Of a stretch of DNA of 15,024 nt, positions 5,247-13,047 are shown in pieces. Made by a program: the position numbers and the translations under genes. Numbering within the stretch: the stretch's first letter is position 1; each line of letters opens with the position of its first letter. The stretch comes from Nocardioides sp. (GTDB taxonomy: Bacteria > Actinomycetota > Actinomycetes > Propionibacteriales > Nocardioidaceae), in contig JASLDK010000295.1 in assembly GCA_030145945.1 (NCBI GenBank), positions 1 to 15,024 on the forward strand. Direction: 5' to 3'. The notes under the pieces were generated by a model, which searched no databases, was not told where the DNA came from, and worked only from the letters and a program-made list of their open reading frames with translations.

Positions 5247-6725
5247 TCAGGGGATGTCGACCTCGACCCGGACGGGCGAGTGGTCAGAAAGCTGTACGCC
5301 GGCCTCAGAGGGTGACTCCATCTGCCAACTGGTGACGCGGGTGCCCGGCGAGACGAAGACACGGTCGACGTGCTCAGCCCAACGCCACGACTGCGGCGGG
5401 GGATTGCGCCAGTTGTTCCAGGAGTTGATGAACGGGAGGGTGGCGAACCGTTCGGCGACATCGAAGGCGTCGTCGTAGCCATAGAGGTTGAGCATGGTTC
5501 GAGGAGCATCCGAGCCGCTGTTGCGAGTCGAGTTGAAGTCCCCGGCGATGACGATTGGCAGTCCGGCGGCGTAGACGCTGACGTTGGCCCAGAACTCACT
5601 CGTCTCGGCACCGCGGGTTGCGTCGGAGCCGGCTCCAGGATTGACGAGGTGGATCGCCGCCAGCACGATTTCGCGTTGAGTGGTGCGGTCCTTGACCTTC
5701 ACCCAGCAGCCGCCGTGGGTCACGTTCGGGAACCGGACGCCACCGGGGACACCGGTGACCTGGAACTTCGCTTTGCGGACGAACAGGGTCTGGTTGCGCC
5801 ACTGCGTGCCGTAGCCGTCGCCGACCTTGCAGGCGCGTTCATAGTCGGGAGCCGGTTCGAGATTGTCGTAGTTGTTGTTGGGTGCCTCCTGGATCGCGAC
5901 GGCATCGGCGCCGATCTCCTTGATCCGATCCCGGATCAGGCCCTCGCGGACATCCCAGCCGATGCAGACGTTCGCGCACACGTTCCACGTCATCACGTTC
6001 ACGTGCTCGGTTCCACCGACCCGGCCGAGGGACGAGGTCGCCTTGCAGCCCGCCGTACCGAAGGCGCCCACACCGACCGGGCCCGACGGACGGACCTGGA
6101 AGCAGTAGGTCCGACTCGGCAGCAGGCCGCCGACGGTCACGCTCGCCACACCCCCGCCGGTGCCCGCCACGGTCACGGACTGCTTGTTCTTGGCGCCCTG
6201 GATCGGGTTCTCGTTGCCGAGGTAGTCGAGTTGGTACGACGTGGCGCCGGGCACCTCGTTCCACCGGAAGGTCATCGCGACCGTCGCGCCCTGCACCTGC
6301 TGGGCGTCGACCCACACCGGCTGCACCAACGGCAGCGCCGCCGTCGTACGACAGACGCTCTTGGACCACTTGCCCTTGCGCTTGCCGTTGAACGCGCGCA
6401 CCTTGACGCAGTAGTTCGTGGCCTGCGCCAGCCCGCTGATCGTCATCGACGTCTTGCTGGTGCGGTCGTGCTTGGAGGCGCGACCGGGAGCAGACCACTT
6501 CACCTTGTACGACGTCGCGCGGGCCGCGCGCTTCCACTTCACCTTGAACGACGCCGTGGTCCCGTCCACCTGGGGCTTCTTGAGCTTGACTCCCTTCACC
6601 TTCGCCGGCTTGGGGGCCGCGTGGGCAGGTGCGGCGACGGCGACGAATCCGGTCGACAGGACCAGGGCCGTGATTACCGCCAGGAGCAGGTGACGGACGC
6701 GGCGCGGGGTGGTGTCGGGCCTCAT
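5247..6725 (-). CDS. Secreted endonuclease/exonuclease/phosphatase-family protein with two fibronectin type III domains
   Basis: A 492-residue exported hydrolase. A Sec signal peptide covers about residues 1-36: basic RRVRH, a hydrophobic core LLLAVITALVLSTGFVAV, and a likely cut after AHA. Two fibronectin type III domains follow at about 41-130 and 136-232, each with a conserved Cys pair (106/125 and 208/227) that could form a disulfide outside the cell. The C-terminal EEP domain (about 240-492) has all the expected metal and catalytic motifs: MTWNVC (245-250), IQEA (278-281), AIHLVNP (357-363), GDFNST (395-400), HVDRVF (452-457) and SDHSPV (480-485). The family cleaves phosphodiester bonds, so an extracellular nuclease is likely, although some members are lipid phosphatases. 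The ATG at 6725 is chosen because the signal peptide begins there. It has only a weak purine-rich AGAAAGAG site upstream. Confidence 0.92.
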   Translation of the reverse strand: MRPDTTPRRVRHLLLAVITALVLSTGFVAVAAPAHAAPKPAKVKGVKLKKPQVDGTTASFKVKWKRAARATSYKVKWSAPGRASKHDRTSKTSMTISGLAQATNYCVKVRAFNGKRKGKWSKSVCRTTAALPLVQPVWVDAQQVQGATVAMTFRWNEVPGATSYQLDYLGNENPIQGAKNKQSVTVAGTGGGVASVTVGGLLPSRTYCFQVRPSGPVGVGAFGTAGCKATSSLGRVGGTEHVNVMTWNVCANVCIGWDVREGLIRDRIKEIGADAVAIQEAPNNNYDNLEPAPDYERACKVGDGYGTQWRNQTLFVRKAKFQVTGVPGGVRFPNVTHGGCWVKVKDRTTQREIVLAAIHLVNPGAGSDATRGAETSEFWANVSVYAAGLPIVIAGDFNSTRNSGSDAPRTMLNLYGYDDAFDVAERFATLPFINSWNNWRNPPPQSWRWAEHVDRVFVSPGTRVTSWQMESPSEAGVQLSDHSPVRVEVDIP

Positions 6726-6954
6726 GGAGCTCTTTCTCGTCGGACTGCGGCTGACCGGAGTCAGGTGTCGGCGGGTCAGGACATGCCAACTGCCGAACGT
6801 GAGAGCGGATCCCCGGGTCACGGCATTACACGGAGTCATTGCCAGATCGAGCCGGGTTCAATCATCGCATCGGGCGTCCCGCGTATAGCAGGGTGACTCA
6901 GCGCACCGCGACGAGGATCACGACCAATGTGCTTGACGGCACTAGGCTTGCCGG
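6726..6954. other. Divergent intergenic region between the nuclease and helicase genes
   Basis: This 229-bp non-coding stretch must hold both promoters. On the plus strand TATAGC (6884-6889) resembles a -10 box but has no good -35 partner. On the minus strand TTGAAC (6862-6857) resembles a -35 element without a clear -10. Nothing here is a confident promoter apart from the box described for the helicase. Confidence 0.4.
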
Positions 6955-6955
6955 G
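6943..6955 (+). promoter_or_regulatory. Candidate -10 box for a leaderless helicase transcript
   Basis: TAGGCT at 6943-6948 fits the actinobacterial TANNNT -10 pattern. Transcription would start about seven bases downstream, which is the GTG at 6955. No ribosome binding site precedes that GTG, as expected for a leaderless mRNA. The -35 region (around 6920-6925, ACGACC) is poor. Confidence 0.4.
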
Positions 6956-8682
6956 TGAGTGAGATGGACGAGCCGACCGCAACCTTCGCCGACCTCGGTC
7001 TCGGTGACCGGATCCTGAAGTCCCTCAAGGACATCGGGTACGAGTCGCCGTCGGCGATCCAGGCCGCCACCATCCCGCACCTGCTCGAGGGCCGCGACGT
7101 GATGGGCCTGGCCCAGACCGGCACCGGCAAGACGGCGGCCTTCGCGCTGCCGATCCTCGACCAGCTCGACACCTCGCAGAAGACCCCGCAGGCGTTGGTC
7201 CTCGCGCCGACCCGCGAGCTCGCGCTCCAGGTCTGCGAGGCGTTCGAGAAGTACGCCGCCAACCTGCGTGGCGTGAGCGTCCTGCCCGTCTACGGCGGCC
7301 AGGGGTACGGCGTCCAGCTGTCCGCGCTGCGTCGTGGCGTCAACGTCATCGTCGGCACGCCCGGCCGGATCATGGATCACCTCGAGAAGGGCACGCTCGA
7401 TCTCACCGAGCTGCGCTTCCTGGTCCTCGACGAGGCCGACGAGATGCTCAACATGGGCTTCGCCGAGGACGTCGAGACGATCCTCGCGGACACGCCGTCT
7501 GACAAGCAGGTGGCGCTGTTCTCGGCCACGATGCCGAAGCAGATCAAGGCGCTGTCGCAGAAATACCTCAACAACCCGGTCGAGGTCGCCATCGAGCGCA
7601 AGACCCGGACCGCTGAGAACATCAAGCAGCGCTACCTGATGGTCAGCTACCCGCAGAAGGTGGATGCGTTGACCCGGATCCTCGAGGTCGAGAACTTCGA
7701 GGGCGCGATCGTCTTCGTGCGCACCAAGAACGAGACCGAGACGCTCGCCGAGAAGCTCCGCGCCCGCGGCTACAGCGCCGCCGCGATCAACGGCGACATC
7801 GTCCAGGCCCAGCGCGAGCGGACCGTCAACCAGCTCAAGGACGGCAAGCTCGACATCCTCGTCGCGACCGACGTCGCGGCCCGTGGCATCGACGTACCCC
7901 GGATCAGCCACGTCTTCAACTACGACATCCCCACCGACACCGAGGCCTACGTCCACCGGATCGGCCGCACCGGCCGCGCCGGCCGCAGCGGTGACGCCAT
8001 CTCGTTCATCACCCCGCGCGAGCGCTACCTCCTCAAGCACATCGAGAAGGCCACCCGCTCCACGCTGGAGCAGATGCAGATGCCCGGCGTCGACGCGATC
8101 AACGAGTCGCGACTGAGCCGCTTCGACGACCAGATCACCGCTGCACTGGAGTCACCGAGGATCGACTTCTTCCGCGACGTCGTCAGCCACTACATCCGCG
8201 AGCACGACGTGCCCGAGGTCGACGTCGCCGCCGCCCTCGCGATCGCGATGCAGGGCGACACCCCGCTCCTTCTCGAGCCGGAGCCCGAGCCCGAGCGTCG
8301 CCCCCGTCGTGAGTACGACGACCGCGGCGACCGAGGTGGTCGCGACGACCGCCGCGGCGCGCGCGACGACCGCGGGGACCGTGGTGGCCGGGAGCGTGCG
8401 CCGCGCGGTGGCGGCAACTTCCAGTCCTACAAGATCCAGGTCGGCAAGCGGCACCGCGTCGAGCCCCGCCAGATCGTCGGCGCGCTCGCCAACGAGGGCG
8501 GTCTCGACCGTCGCGACTTCGGCAAGATCACCATCCGCCCGGACTACTCGATCGTCGAGCTGCCCGCTCGCCTCACCGACGACCAGTGGGAGCGACTCAA
8601 GCAGACCCGGATCAGCGGCAAGCTGATCGAGCTGGCCAAGGACTACGGCCCGCCGAACCGTAGCCGCAAGCCGAGGGACTGA
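6955..8682 (+). CDS. DEAD-box ATP-dependent RNA helicase with DbpA-type RNA-binding domain
   Basis: A 575-residue CsdA/DeaD-like cytoplasmic helicase that remodels RNA, often in ribosome assembly or cold adaptation. Core motifs in order are the Q motif (about 11-36), AQTGTGKT (53-60), PTRELA (85-90), TPGR (135-138), DEAD (159-162), SAT (190-192), FVRTK (254-258), DVAARGID (306-313) and HRIGRTGR (334-341). A linker rich in Arg, Gly and Asp (about 454-487) is followed by a DbpA-type RNA-binding domain (about 490-563: YKIQVGKRH, EPRQIVGALANEGGL, ITIRPDYSIVELP). The linker resembles the RGG tracts of RNA-binding proteins. The start is either the GTG at 6955, perhaps leaderless, or the ATG three codons later at 6964, which has GGTGAG just upstream. 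The lipoprotein gene follows after 13 bp. Confidence 0.97.
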   Translation: MSEMDEPTATFADLGLGDRILKSLKDIGYESPSAIQAATIPHLLEGRDVMGLAQTGTGKTAAFALPILDQLDTSQKTPQALVLAPTRELALQVCEAFEKYAANLRGVSVLPVYGGQGYGVQLSALRRGVNVIVGTPGRIMDHLEKGTLDLTELRFLVLDEADEMLNMGFAEDVETILADTPSDKQVALFSATMPKQIKALSQKYLNNPVEVAIERKTRTAENIKQRYLMVSYPQKVDALTRILEVENFEGAIVFVRTKNETETLAEKLRARGYSAAAINGDIVQAQRERTVNQLKDGKLDILVATDVAARGIDVPRISHVFNYDIPTDTEAYVHRIGRTGRAGRSGDAISFITPRERYLLKHIEKATRSTLEQMQMPGVDAINESRLSRFDDQITAALESPRIDFFRDVVSHYIREHDVPEVDVAAALAIAMQGDTPLLLEPEPEPERRPRREYDDRGDRGGRDDRRGARDDRGDRGGRERAPRGGGNFQSYKIQVGKRHRVEPRQIVGALANEGGLDRRDFGKITIRPDYSIVELPARLTDDQWERLKQTRISGKLIELAKDYGPPNRSRKPRD

Positions 8683-8695
8683 CCGAGGTCTCGTC

Positions 8696-9262
8696 GTGCG
8701 CCCGGGTCGGTCAGCGGTGCTTGCCGTCGCGGGCGCACTGCTGGGTGCCTGCGGCACGCAACCGTCGGCCACGCCAGTCAAGCCTGCTCCGACCACGTCG
8801 CCGATGCCCACGGCAGCGCCCTCGAGCGCACCGACCGAGTTGTCGCGCTCGGGCGCGCGGGCCGACGTACCGACCGCCGAGATCATGCAGCAGCTCGCGC
8901 GGCGGGCCGAGCGGATCGCGAAGAAGATCCCGCTGCCACCCGTGCCCGAGGGCGTGGATCGCGGCACGAACCGGGCACTCGGCTATCAGGAGATGATCGA
9001 GTTCGGGTTCCCGCGCGACCAGTGGCCCTATCTCGACGCCCTCTGGCAGCGCGAGTCCGGCTGGAACCACCTCGCCGAGAACCGCAGCTCCGGCGCCTAC
9101 GGCATCCCGCAGTCGCTGCCCGGGACCAAGATGGCCGTGGTCGGACCGGACTGGCGGACCAATCCCGAGACCCAGATCCGCTGGGGGCTGGCCTACATCG
9201 CCGCCCGCTACGGCAATGCCCAGAAGGCGTGGGAGCACTCGCAACACACTGGCTGGTATTGA
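8696..9262 (+). CDS. Lytic-transglycosylase-like lipoprotein (SLT/lysozyme-like fold)
   Basis: A 188-residue protein with a short lipoprotein signal peptide and the lipobox LLGAC, giving Cys19 as the lipidated residue after cleavage. A Pro/Ser/Thr/Ala-rich tether (about 20-58) leads to a lysozyme-like domain (about 95-188). That domain contains WPYLDALWQRESGWNHLAENRSSGAYGIPQSLPGTKM, with Glu120 as the probable catalytic acid, and ends in GLAYIAARYGNAQKAWEHSQHTGWY. The family cleaves glycan strands of peptidoglycan, so it should act outside the membrane on the cell wall. The GTG start at 8696 has GAGG 7 bases upstream and lies 13 bp after the helicase stop, so co-transcription is likely. The ATG codons further in would remove the signal peptide. 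The product is compact but complete; biochemical activity is inferred from the fold. Confidence 0.88.
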   Translation: MRPGRSAVLAVAGALLGACGTQPSATPVKPAPTTSPMPTAAPSSAPTELSRSGARADVPTAEIMQQLARRAERIAKKIPLPPVPEGVDRGTNRALGYQEMIEFGFPRDQWPYLDALWQRESGWNHLAENRSSGAYGIPQSLPGTKMAVVGPDWRTNPETQIRWGLAYIAARYGNAQKAWEHSQHTGWY

Positions 9263-9275
9263 GCGCCGTGACGGA

Positions 9276-10214
9276 TCAGGCGATGCGAGCGAGGGCGGCG
9301 TCCTGGACGCAGGCGGCGGCGGCCATCATCCCGGCGGAGGCGGCGACCAGCACCGAGGCCATCGGCATCGGGAGGCCCGGGCCCTGGGCGAGGTCGCCGG
9401 CGGCGTAGACCCCCGGCATGCTGGTGCGGCCGAAGGCGTCGACAACGACGGCACCGACCTCGGACATCTCCAGGCCCAGCTGTCCGACGAAGGGTGCTGA
9501 CTGCTCCCACTCGGTCTTCACGAACAGACCGCCGAGCGTGATCTCCGTGCCGCCGGCCATGCTCACGATCAGCCGCGAGCCCTCCTCCCGTACGCCGACC
9601 AGCGGCTGGGTCACGACCTTCGCCCCGGTCCGGGCGAGGAGGGCGGCGGTCGAGTCATCGAGTTCGGCGCCGTGGGTGAGGACCACGCGATCCTCGGCGA
9701 TCGGCCAGACCATGGCGGCCATGGCGGCCACGTGGGCAGCGGAGCCGAGGATGCCGACCCGGGTGTCGGCGTACTCGTGGCCATGGCAGAACGGGCAGTG
9801 CGCGATGAGGCCGCCGAAGTTCTCGGTGATGCCGGGGATGTCGGGCAGCGTGTCGCGCACGCCGGTGGCGAGCAGGACCCGGGCCGCGCGGACCGGCTCG
9901 TGGCCCTCGACCTCGAGGTGGAAGGCGCCGAGCTCTCCCACGATCCGGGTGACCGCGGCACCGTCGAGGAAGCGCACGTCCTCGTACGCCTCGGCGTCCC
10001 TGCGCGCGGCCAGCCGGAGCTCGGCGGGCGGGGCGCCGTCGTGACCGAGGAAGTTGTGCATGTGCGCGGTCGGGTCGTTGCGGAATCGGTCGGTGCTGAT
10101 GACGACCGTCGACTGGTGCATGCGACCGAGGGTCTGTGCGGCCTGGAGGCCGGCCGATCCGGCGCCGATCACGGCGACGTCGTAGGTGTTCTGGGAGAGG
10201 GATGACTTGATCAT
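9276..10214 (-). CDS. FAD/NAD(P)-dependent oxidoreductase, thioredoxin-reductase-like
   Basis: A two-dinucleotide-fold flavoprotein of about 312 residues from the ATG at 10214, or 319 from an ATG at 10235. Numbered from the longer start it has the FAD-binding motif VIGAGSAG (22-29), the ATG segment LLATGVRDTLPDIPG (121-135), a redox CxxC in HCPFCHGHEY (146-155), the NAD(P)-binding motif GILGSAAHVA (161-170) and the second FAD motif VYAAGDLAQGP (276-286). Such enzymes pass electrons from NAD(P)H through FAD to the CxxC and on to a disulfide substrate; that substrate is unknown. I prefer the start at 10214 because the longer start lies inside the MerR operator palindrome. Neither start has a strong ribosome binding site. 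The gene is divergent from the MerR regulator and converges with the lipoprotein gene, with 13 bp between their stop codons. Confidence 0.93.
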   Translation of the reverse strand: MIKSSLSQNTYDVAVIGAGSAGLQAAQTLGRMHQSTVVISTDRFRNDPTAHMHNFLGHDGAPPAELRLAARRDAEAYEDVRFLDGAAVTRIVGELGAFHLEVEGHEPVRAARVLLATGVRDTLPDIPGITENFGGLIAHCPFCHGHEYADTRVGILGSAAHVAAMAAMVWPIAEDRVVLTHGAELDDSTAALLARTGAKVVTQPLVGVREEGSRLIVSMAGGTEITLGGLFVKTEWEQSAPFVGQLGLEMSEVGAVVVDAFGRTSMPGVYAAGDLAQGPGLPMPMASVLVAASAGMMAAAACVQDAALARIA

Positions 10215-10226
10215 GGAGCCAGCCTG

Positions 10227-10250
10227 TGACTTCATGTTGACATGAAGTCA
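10227..10250. promoter_or_regulatory. 24-bp palindromic operator shared by the flavoprotein and MerR genes
   Basis: Perfect 11-bp arms TGACTTCATGT (10227-10237) and ACATGAAGTCA (10240-10250) surround a TG centre. Each arm contains an ATG in the outward direction: 10242 for the MerR gene and 10235 for the longer flavoprotein start, so both frames would begin ATGAAGTCA. MerR-family dimers bind palindromes of about this size between promoter elements. TTGAC (10237-10241, and again on the other strand) could serve as -35 elements. Confidence 0.75.
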
Positions 10251-10688
10251 AATGACGCGAAGATCCGGTGGTCCGTGGGCGAGCTGGCCGCACGGTTCGA
10301 GCTGGAGACGCATGTGCTGAGGCATTGGGAGGACAAGGGTCTCCTGCAGCCGGAACGGGATTCGGCAGGTCGTCGGGTCTATGGCGAGAGCGACGCCTAC
10401 CGGGTCGCGGCGATCCTGGCGAGCAAGGCCTCGGGCATGAGCCTCGACCAGATCCGCACCCTCGTCGACGCCTCCGCTGAGGGCCGGCGGGACGCGCTGC
10501 GTGCTCACCTCGAGGAGCTGGACCGCCGGGAGGCGGAGCTCGAGCGGTCGCGACACATGACCCGGCACGCGCTCGAGTGTCGGGCCCACGACATCACCGC
10601 CTGCCCGGGCTTCCGGTCCCACGTCGCCGACATCGTCGACGGGACGACCCGCGGGGTCCGTTTCCTGGCCGGATCACCCGCCAGGTGA
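10242..10688 (+). CDS. MerR-family transcriptional regulator with C-terminal cysteine pair
   Basis: A 148-residue regulator. The N-terminal winged helix-turn-helix (about 9-75) reads WSVGELAARFELETHVLRHWEDKGLLQPERDSAGRRVYGESDAYRVAAI, typical of MerR proteins, with WED in place of the common YYE. A dimerisation helix (about 78-112) follows. The C-terminus carries CRAHDITACPGFRSHV with Cys113 and Cys121 and a His between them, which could bind metal or form a disulfide. MerR proteins bend operator DNA between -35 and -10 boxes and often control an adjacent divergent gene. Here that neighbour is a CxxC flavoprotein, so thiol or redox sensing is a reasonable inference. The ATG at 10242 lies in the operator and has no ribosome binding site, so the gene may be leaderless. 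A GTG at 10275 would cut into the DNA-binding domain. Confidence 0.92.
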   Translation: MKSNDAKIRWSVGELAARFELETHVLRHWEDKGLLQPERDSAGRRVYGESDAYRVAAILASKASGMSLDQIRTLVDASAEGRRDALRAHLEELDRREAELERSRHMTRHALECRAHDITACPGFRSHVADIVDGTTRGVRFLAGSPAR

Positions 10689-10800
10689 AGGTTTCCGAAC
10701 CAACGTAAAGGTAGGTGCTAACCCCCTATCGGAGCCGTGCCGCGGCTCGCCACACTGACCAGATCCGGGGACCTTCGGATCACGCGAGAACGGCACGGGC
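10689..10800 (+). promoter_or_regulatory. Leader region of the giant surface protein with mutually exclusive pairings
   Basis: GAGCCG/CGGCTC (10732-10737 and 10743-10748) can form a 6-bp hairpin. CCGTGCCG (10735-10742) can instead pair with CGGCACGG (10791-10798), the bases just before the ATG at 10801. The two overlap and cannot form together. Between them GATCCG/CGGATC (10762-10767 and 10776-10781) forms its own hairpin. This is the layout of a translational switch, but no known riboswitch class was recognised. No firm promoter was found. Confidence 0.35.
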
Positions 10801-13047
10801 ATGGGACCAATGGGGCAGTGGCGGACGGGTGTGCCCGCACGGTCGCCGCTGTCCCGTTCCCCCCGCCGTTTCGCCCGACGCCGTTCGGCGATCGGATCCA
10901 CGATCCTCGCTCTCGCGGTCGCGCTGACGGGGCTCACCGTGCTGGTGGGCGCACCGGCGCAGGCCGCGGTCGGGAGCTTCACCTGGGATGCCGGGGGAGG
11001 GGCGAACACCAACTGGTCCAACCCGCTGAACTGGGTCGGCGACGTCGTGCCGTCCGGGACCGCGGTCATCACCTTCAACGACCCCGGTGCCGTCATCGGT
11101 GGCGGGGTGACGACCTACGACCTCGCCCCGAGTGCACTGACCATCCAGCAGGTCTTCCTCTACGGCACCTGGCAGGTCACCGGCGCGCAGATCGCGGTCA
11201 CGCAGGGGGTCTACACGGGGACGTCGTCGCAGGTGACGCTCGCCGGTGGACTGTCCGGCGACTCCGTCGAGGTCGGTGCGGCCGTCACGGGGGCGGCGGG
11301 AGCGACCATCCACATCCCGGGTCCGATCGACGTCACGACGCGACTCAGGTTGATGGGGCCGAACGTCACGCCGGCCACCTCGACGATCTCCATCGAGGGA
11401 ACGGCGCCCAACCATGTGGCGGTGCTGGAGGCGTCCCACGTCAACGTCCCCCTGTCGAAACCGGCCGGGGTCGCCGCCGCCCGCCACGTCCAGGCGGTCG
11501 CCGGAGGAACGGTCACCTGGATGAACGACCGGCAGGTCGACCTGACGCCGGCGGCGCAGAGTCCCTTCGGCAATCCGACGATCTCCGCGGTCCAGGGACA
11601 GATCAAGCTGAACGGCCACGCCGAGACGGCGGCCGACGTCATCGTCGACACCCCGGGAAAGATCGACCTCGGCGGCGGCACGCTGACCGCGGAGAAGTTG
11701 GGCTCGGGGGACTACTACGGAGGCCGGACCGACATCGTCAACGGGACCTTCCGGTTCAACCCGTCGCCGACCTACTGGGGCAACGACTGGGTGTGGCTCG
11801 GCTCCCAGGGAAGTCCGGTCGACCTGCGGATGGGCGCGAAGCTGACGGGCGCCGCGCCCGTGACCGTCGAGGGAGTGGGATCCAGTCTCCCGATCCTCCG
11901 GCTCGCCGACGCGGCGACCTACACCGGCGCGTTGAAGATCAACGCGGGGACGGTGTGTGCGGCCACGGGCACCGGCGGTGCGGTGACGCAGAGCGGCGGT
12001 GCCTACATCGACGAGCGCACTGCGCCCTGTGTCGCCGTGGCGCCGAAATATCCCCCCGCCGCCCCCGGCAACTTCACCGCCACCGGCGGCGACAGTCAGG
12101 TCACCCTGTCCTGGTGGCCGACAGGCGACACCGGATCTGCACCGTTGAGCGGCTACAAGATCTACCGCGTGCTCAGCGGCGGATCGACCCAACTGCTGAC
12201 CAGCGTGGGGCCGACGGTCACCAGCTTCGTCGACACCGGCCGGCAGAACGGCACGACCTACGCCTACCAACTCTCCGCCTACACAGCGGACGGGGAGAGC
12301 CCCAAGGTCGACGCCAGCGCGACACCGCACGTCGCCATGGGAGCGCCGACGTTGACGGCAGTGGCCGGTGACAGCGCCGTACGACTGTCGTGGACGCCGC
12401 CGAATCCCACCGGCGGGCAGACCGGATTCGCCTACAAGATCCTGCGCAGCGACGATGTCGGCAACGAGGCGGTCCTCTACCCCGGCGGCGGGCGGGCCTA
12501 TCTCGACGACAGCCTCACCAACGGCACGACGTACCACTACACGGTCGTTCCGATGGTCTCCGGCGCGATCGGGAGCAACGAGGTCGTCGTGACGCCGAGC
12601 GCTGACGCGGGTGCCCTGCAGTTGGCGATGCGGCAGACGGGTCCGGCCTATCCGGGACGAACGACCACCCTGCAGCTGACCGGAACCAACAAGGATCCGG
12701 CCACCCTCAGCGGTCCGTTCGTGGCGACCCTGATGCTCCCCGCGAGCACCTTCCAGATCACCCAGGCCGGAGGCAGCGGCGGGTGGATCTGCCAGCCGGC
12801 CCGGCTCCTGGGCGGACGGCAGCTGGTGACCTGCATCCGGCTGTCCCCACTTGCCGGTACGGCGAGCCTGCCGGCGCTCAACGTCATCGTGAAGGTCCCG
12901 ACCGGGGCCGCGCGGGCGTCGTACCCGATCAGCTATTCCATGGCGGCGGCCGGGCGCGCTGTCTCCACGGGATCCCGTTCCAGCTCGTCGTCGAGGACCC
13001 CAAGCCCGCCCACGTCGCGGTGCGGATGGAGGTCCCGGACGCGCTGA
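10801..13047 (+). CDS. Large secreted multidomain surface protein, N-terminal part (frame broken near 12970)
   Basis: The frame starts with a long basic signal peptide (ATG at 10801, hydrophobic core TILALAVALTGLTVLVG at about 34-50, likely cut after AQA at 53-55). A beta-rich region (about 57-415) opens with FTWDAGGGANTNWSNPLNWVGD, a motif typical of beta-helix and autotransporter-like passenger repeats, and is full of short strand-turn units such as GKIDLGGGTLTAEKL. Two fibronectin type III domains follow (about 419-512 and 515-598). Then comes an Ig-like module (about 601-715) with a W-I-C...T-C cysteine pair. After about residue 723 (nt 12969) the translation becomes a Ser/Arg-rich tail ending at a TGA at 13045, while coherent protein continues one base back. 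The true gene is therefore longer. No ribosome binding site stands out. The product is probably an adhesin or cell-wall-associated protein; no catalytic motif is visible. Confidence 0.85.
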   Translation: MGPMGQWRTGVPARSPLSRSPRRFARRRSAIGSTILALAVALTGLTVLVGAPAQAAVGSFTWDAGGGANTNWSNPLNWVGDVVPSGTAVITFNDPGAVIGGGVTTYDLAPSALTIQQVFLYGTWQVTGAQIAVTQGVYTGTSSQVTLAGGLSGDSVEVGAAVTGAAGATIHIPGPIDVTTRLRLMGPNVTPATSTISIEGTAPNHVAVLEASHVNVPLSKPAGVAAARHVQAVAGGTVTWMNDRQVDLTPAAQSPFGNPTISAVQGQIKLNGHAETAADVIVDTPGKIDLGGGTLTAEKLGSGDYYGGRTDIVNGTFRFNPSPTYWGNDWVWLGSQGSPVDLRMGAKLTGAAPVTVEGVGSSLPILRLADAATYTGALKINAGTVCAATGTGGAVTQSGGAYIDERTAPCVAVAPKYPPAAPGNFTATGGDSQVTLSWWPTGDTGSAPLSGYKIYRVLSGGSTQLLTSVGPTVTSFVDTGRQNGTTYAYQLSAYTADGESPKVDASATPHVAMGAPTLTAVAGDSAVRLSWTPPNPTGGQTGFAYKILRSDDVGNEAVLYPGGGRAYLDDSLTNGTTYHYTVVPMVSGAIGSNEVVVTPSADAGALQLAMRQTGPAYPGRTTTLQLTGTNKDPATLSGPFVATLMLPASTFQITQAGGSGGWICQPARLLGGRQLVTCIRLSPLAGTASLPALNVIVKVPTGAARASYPISYSMAAAGRAVSTGSRSSSSSRTPSPPTSRCGWRSRTR

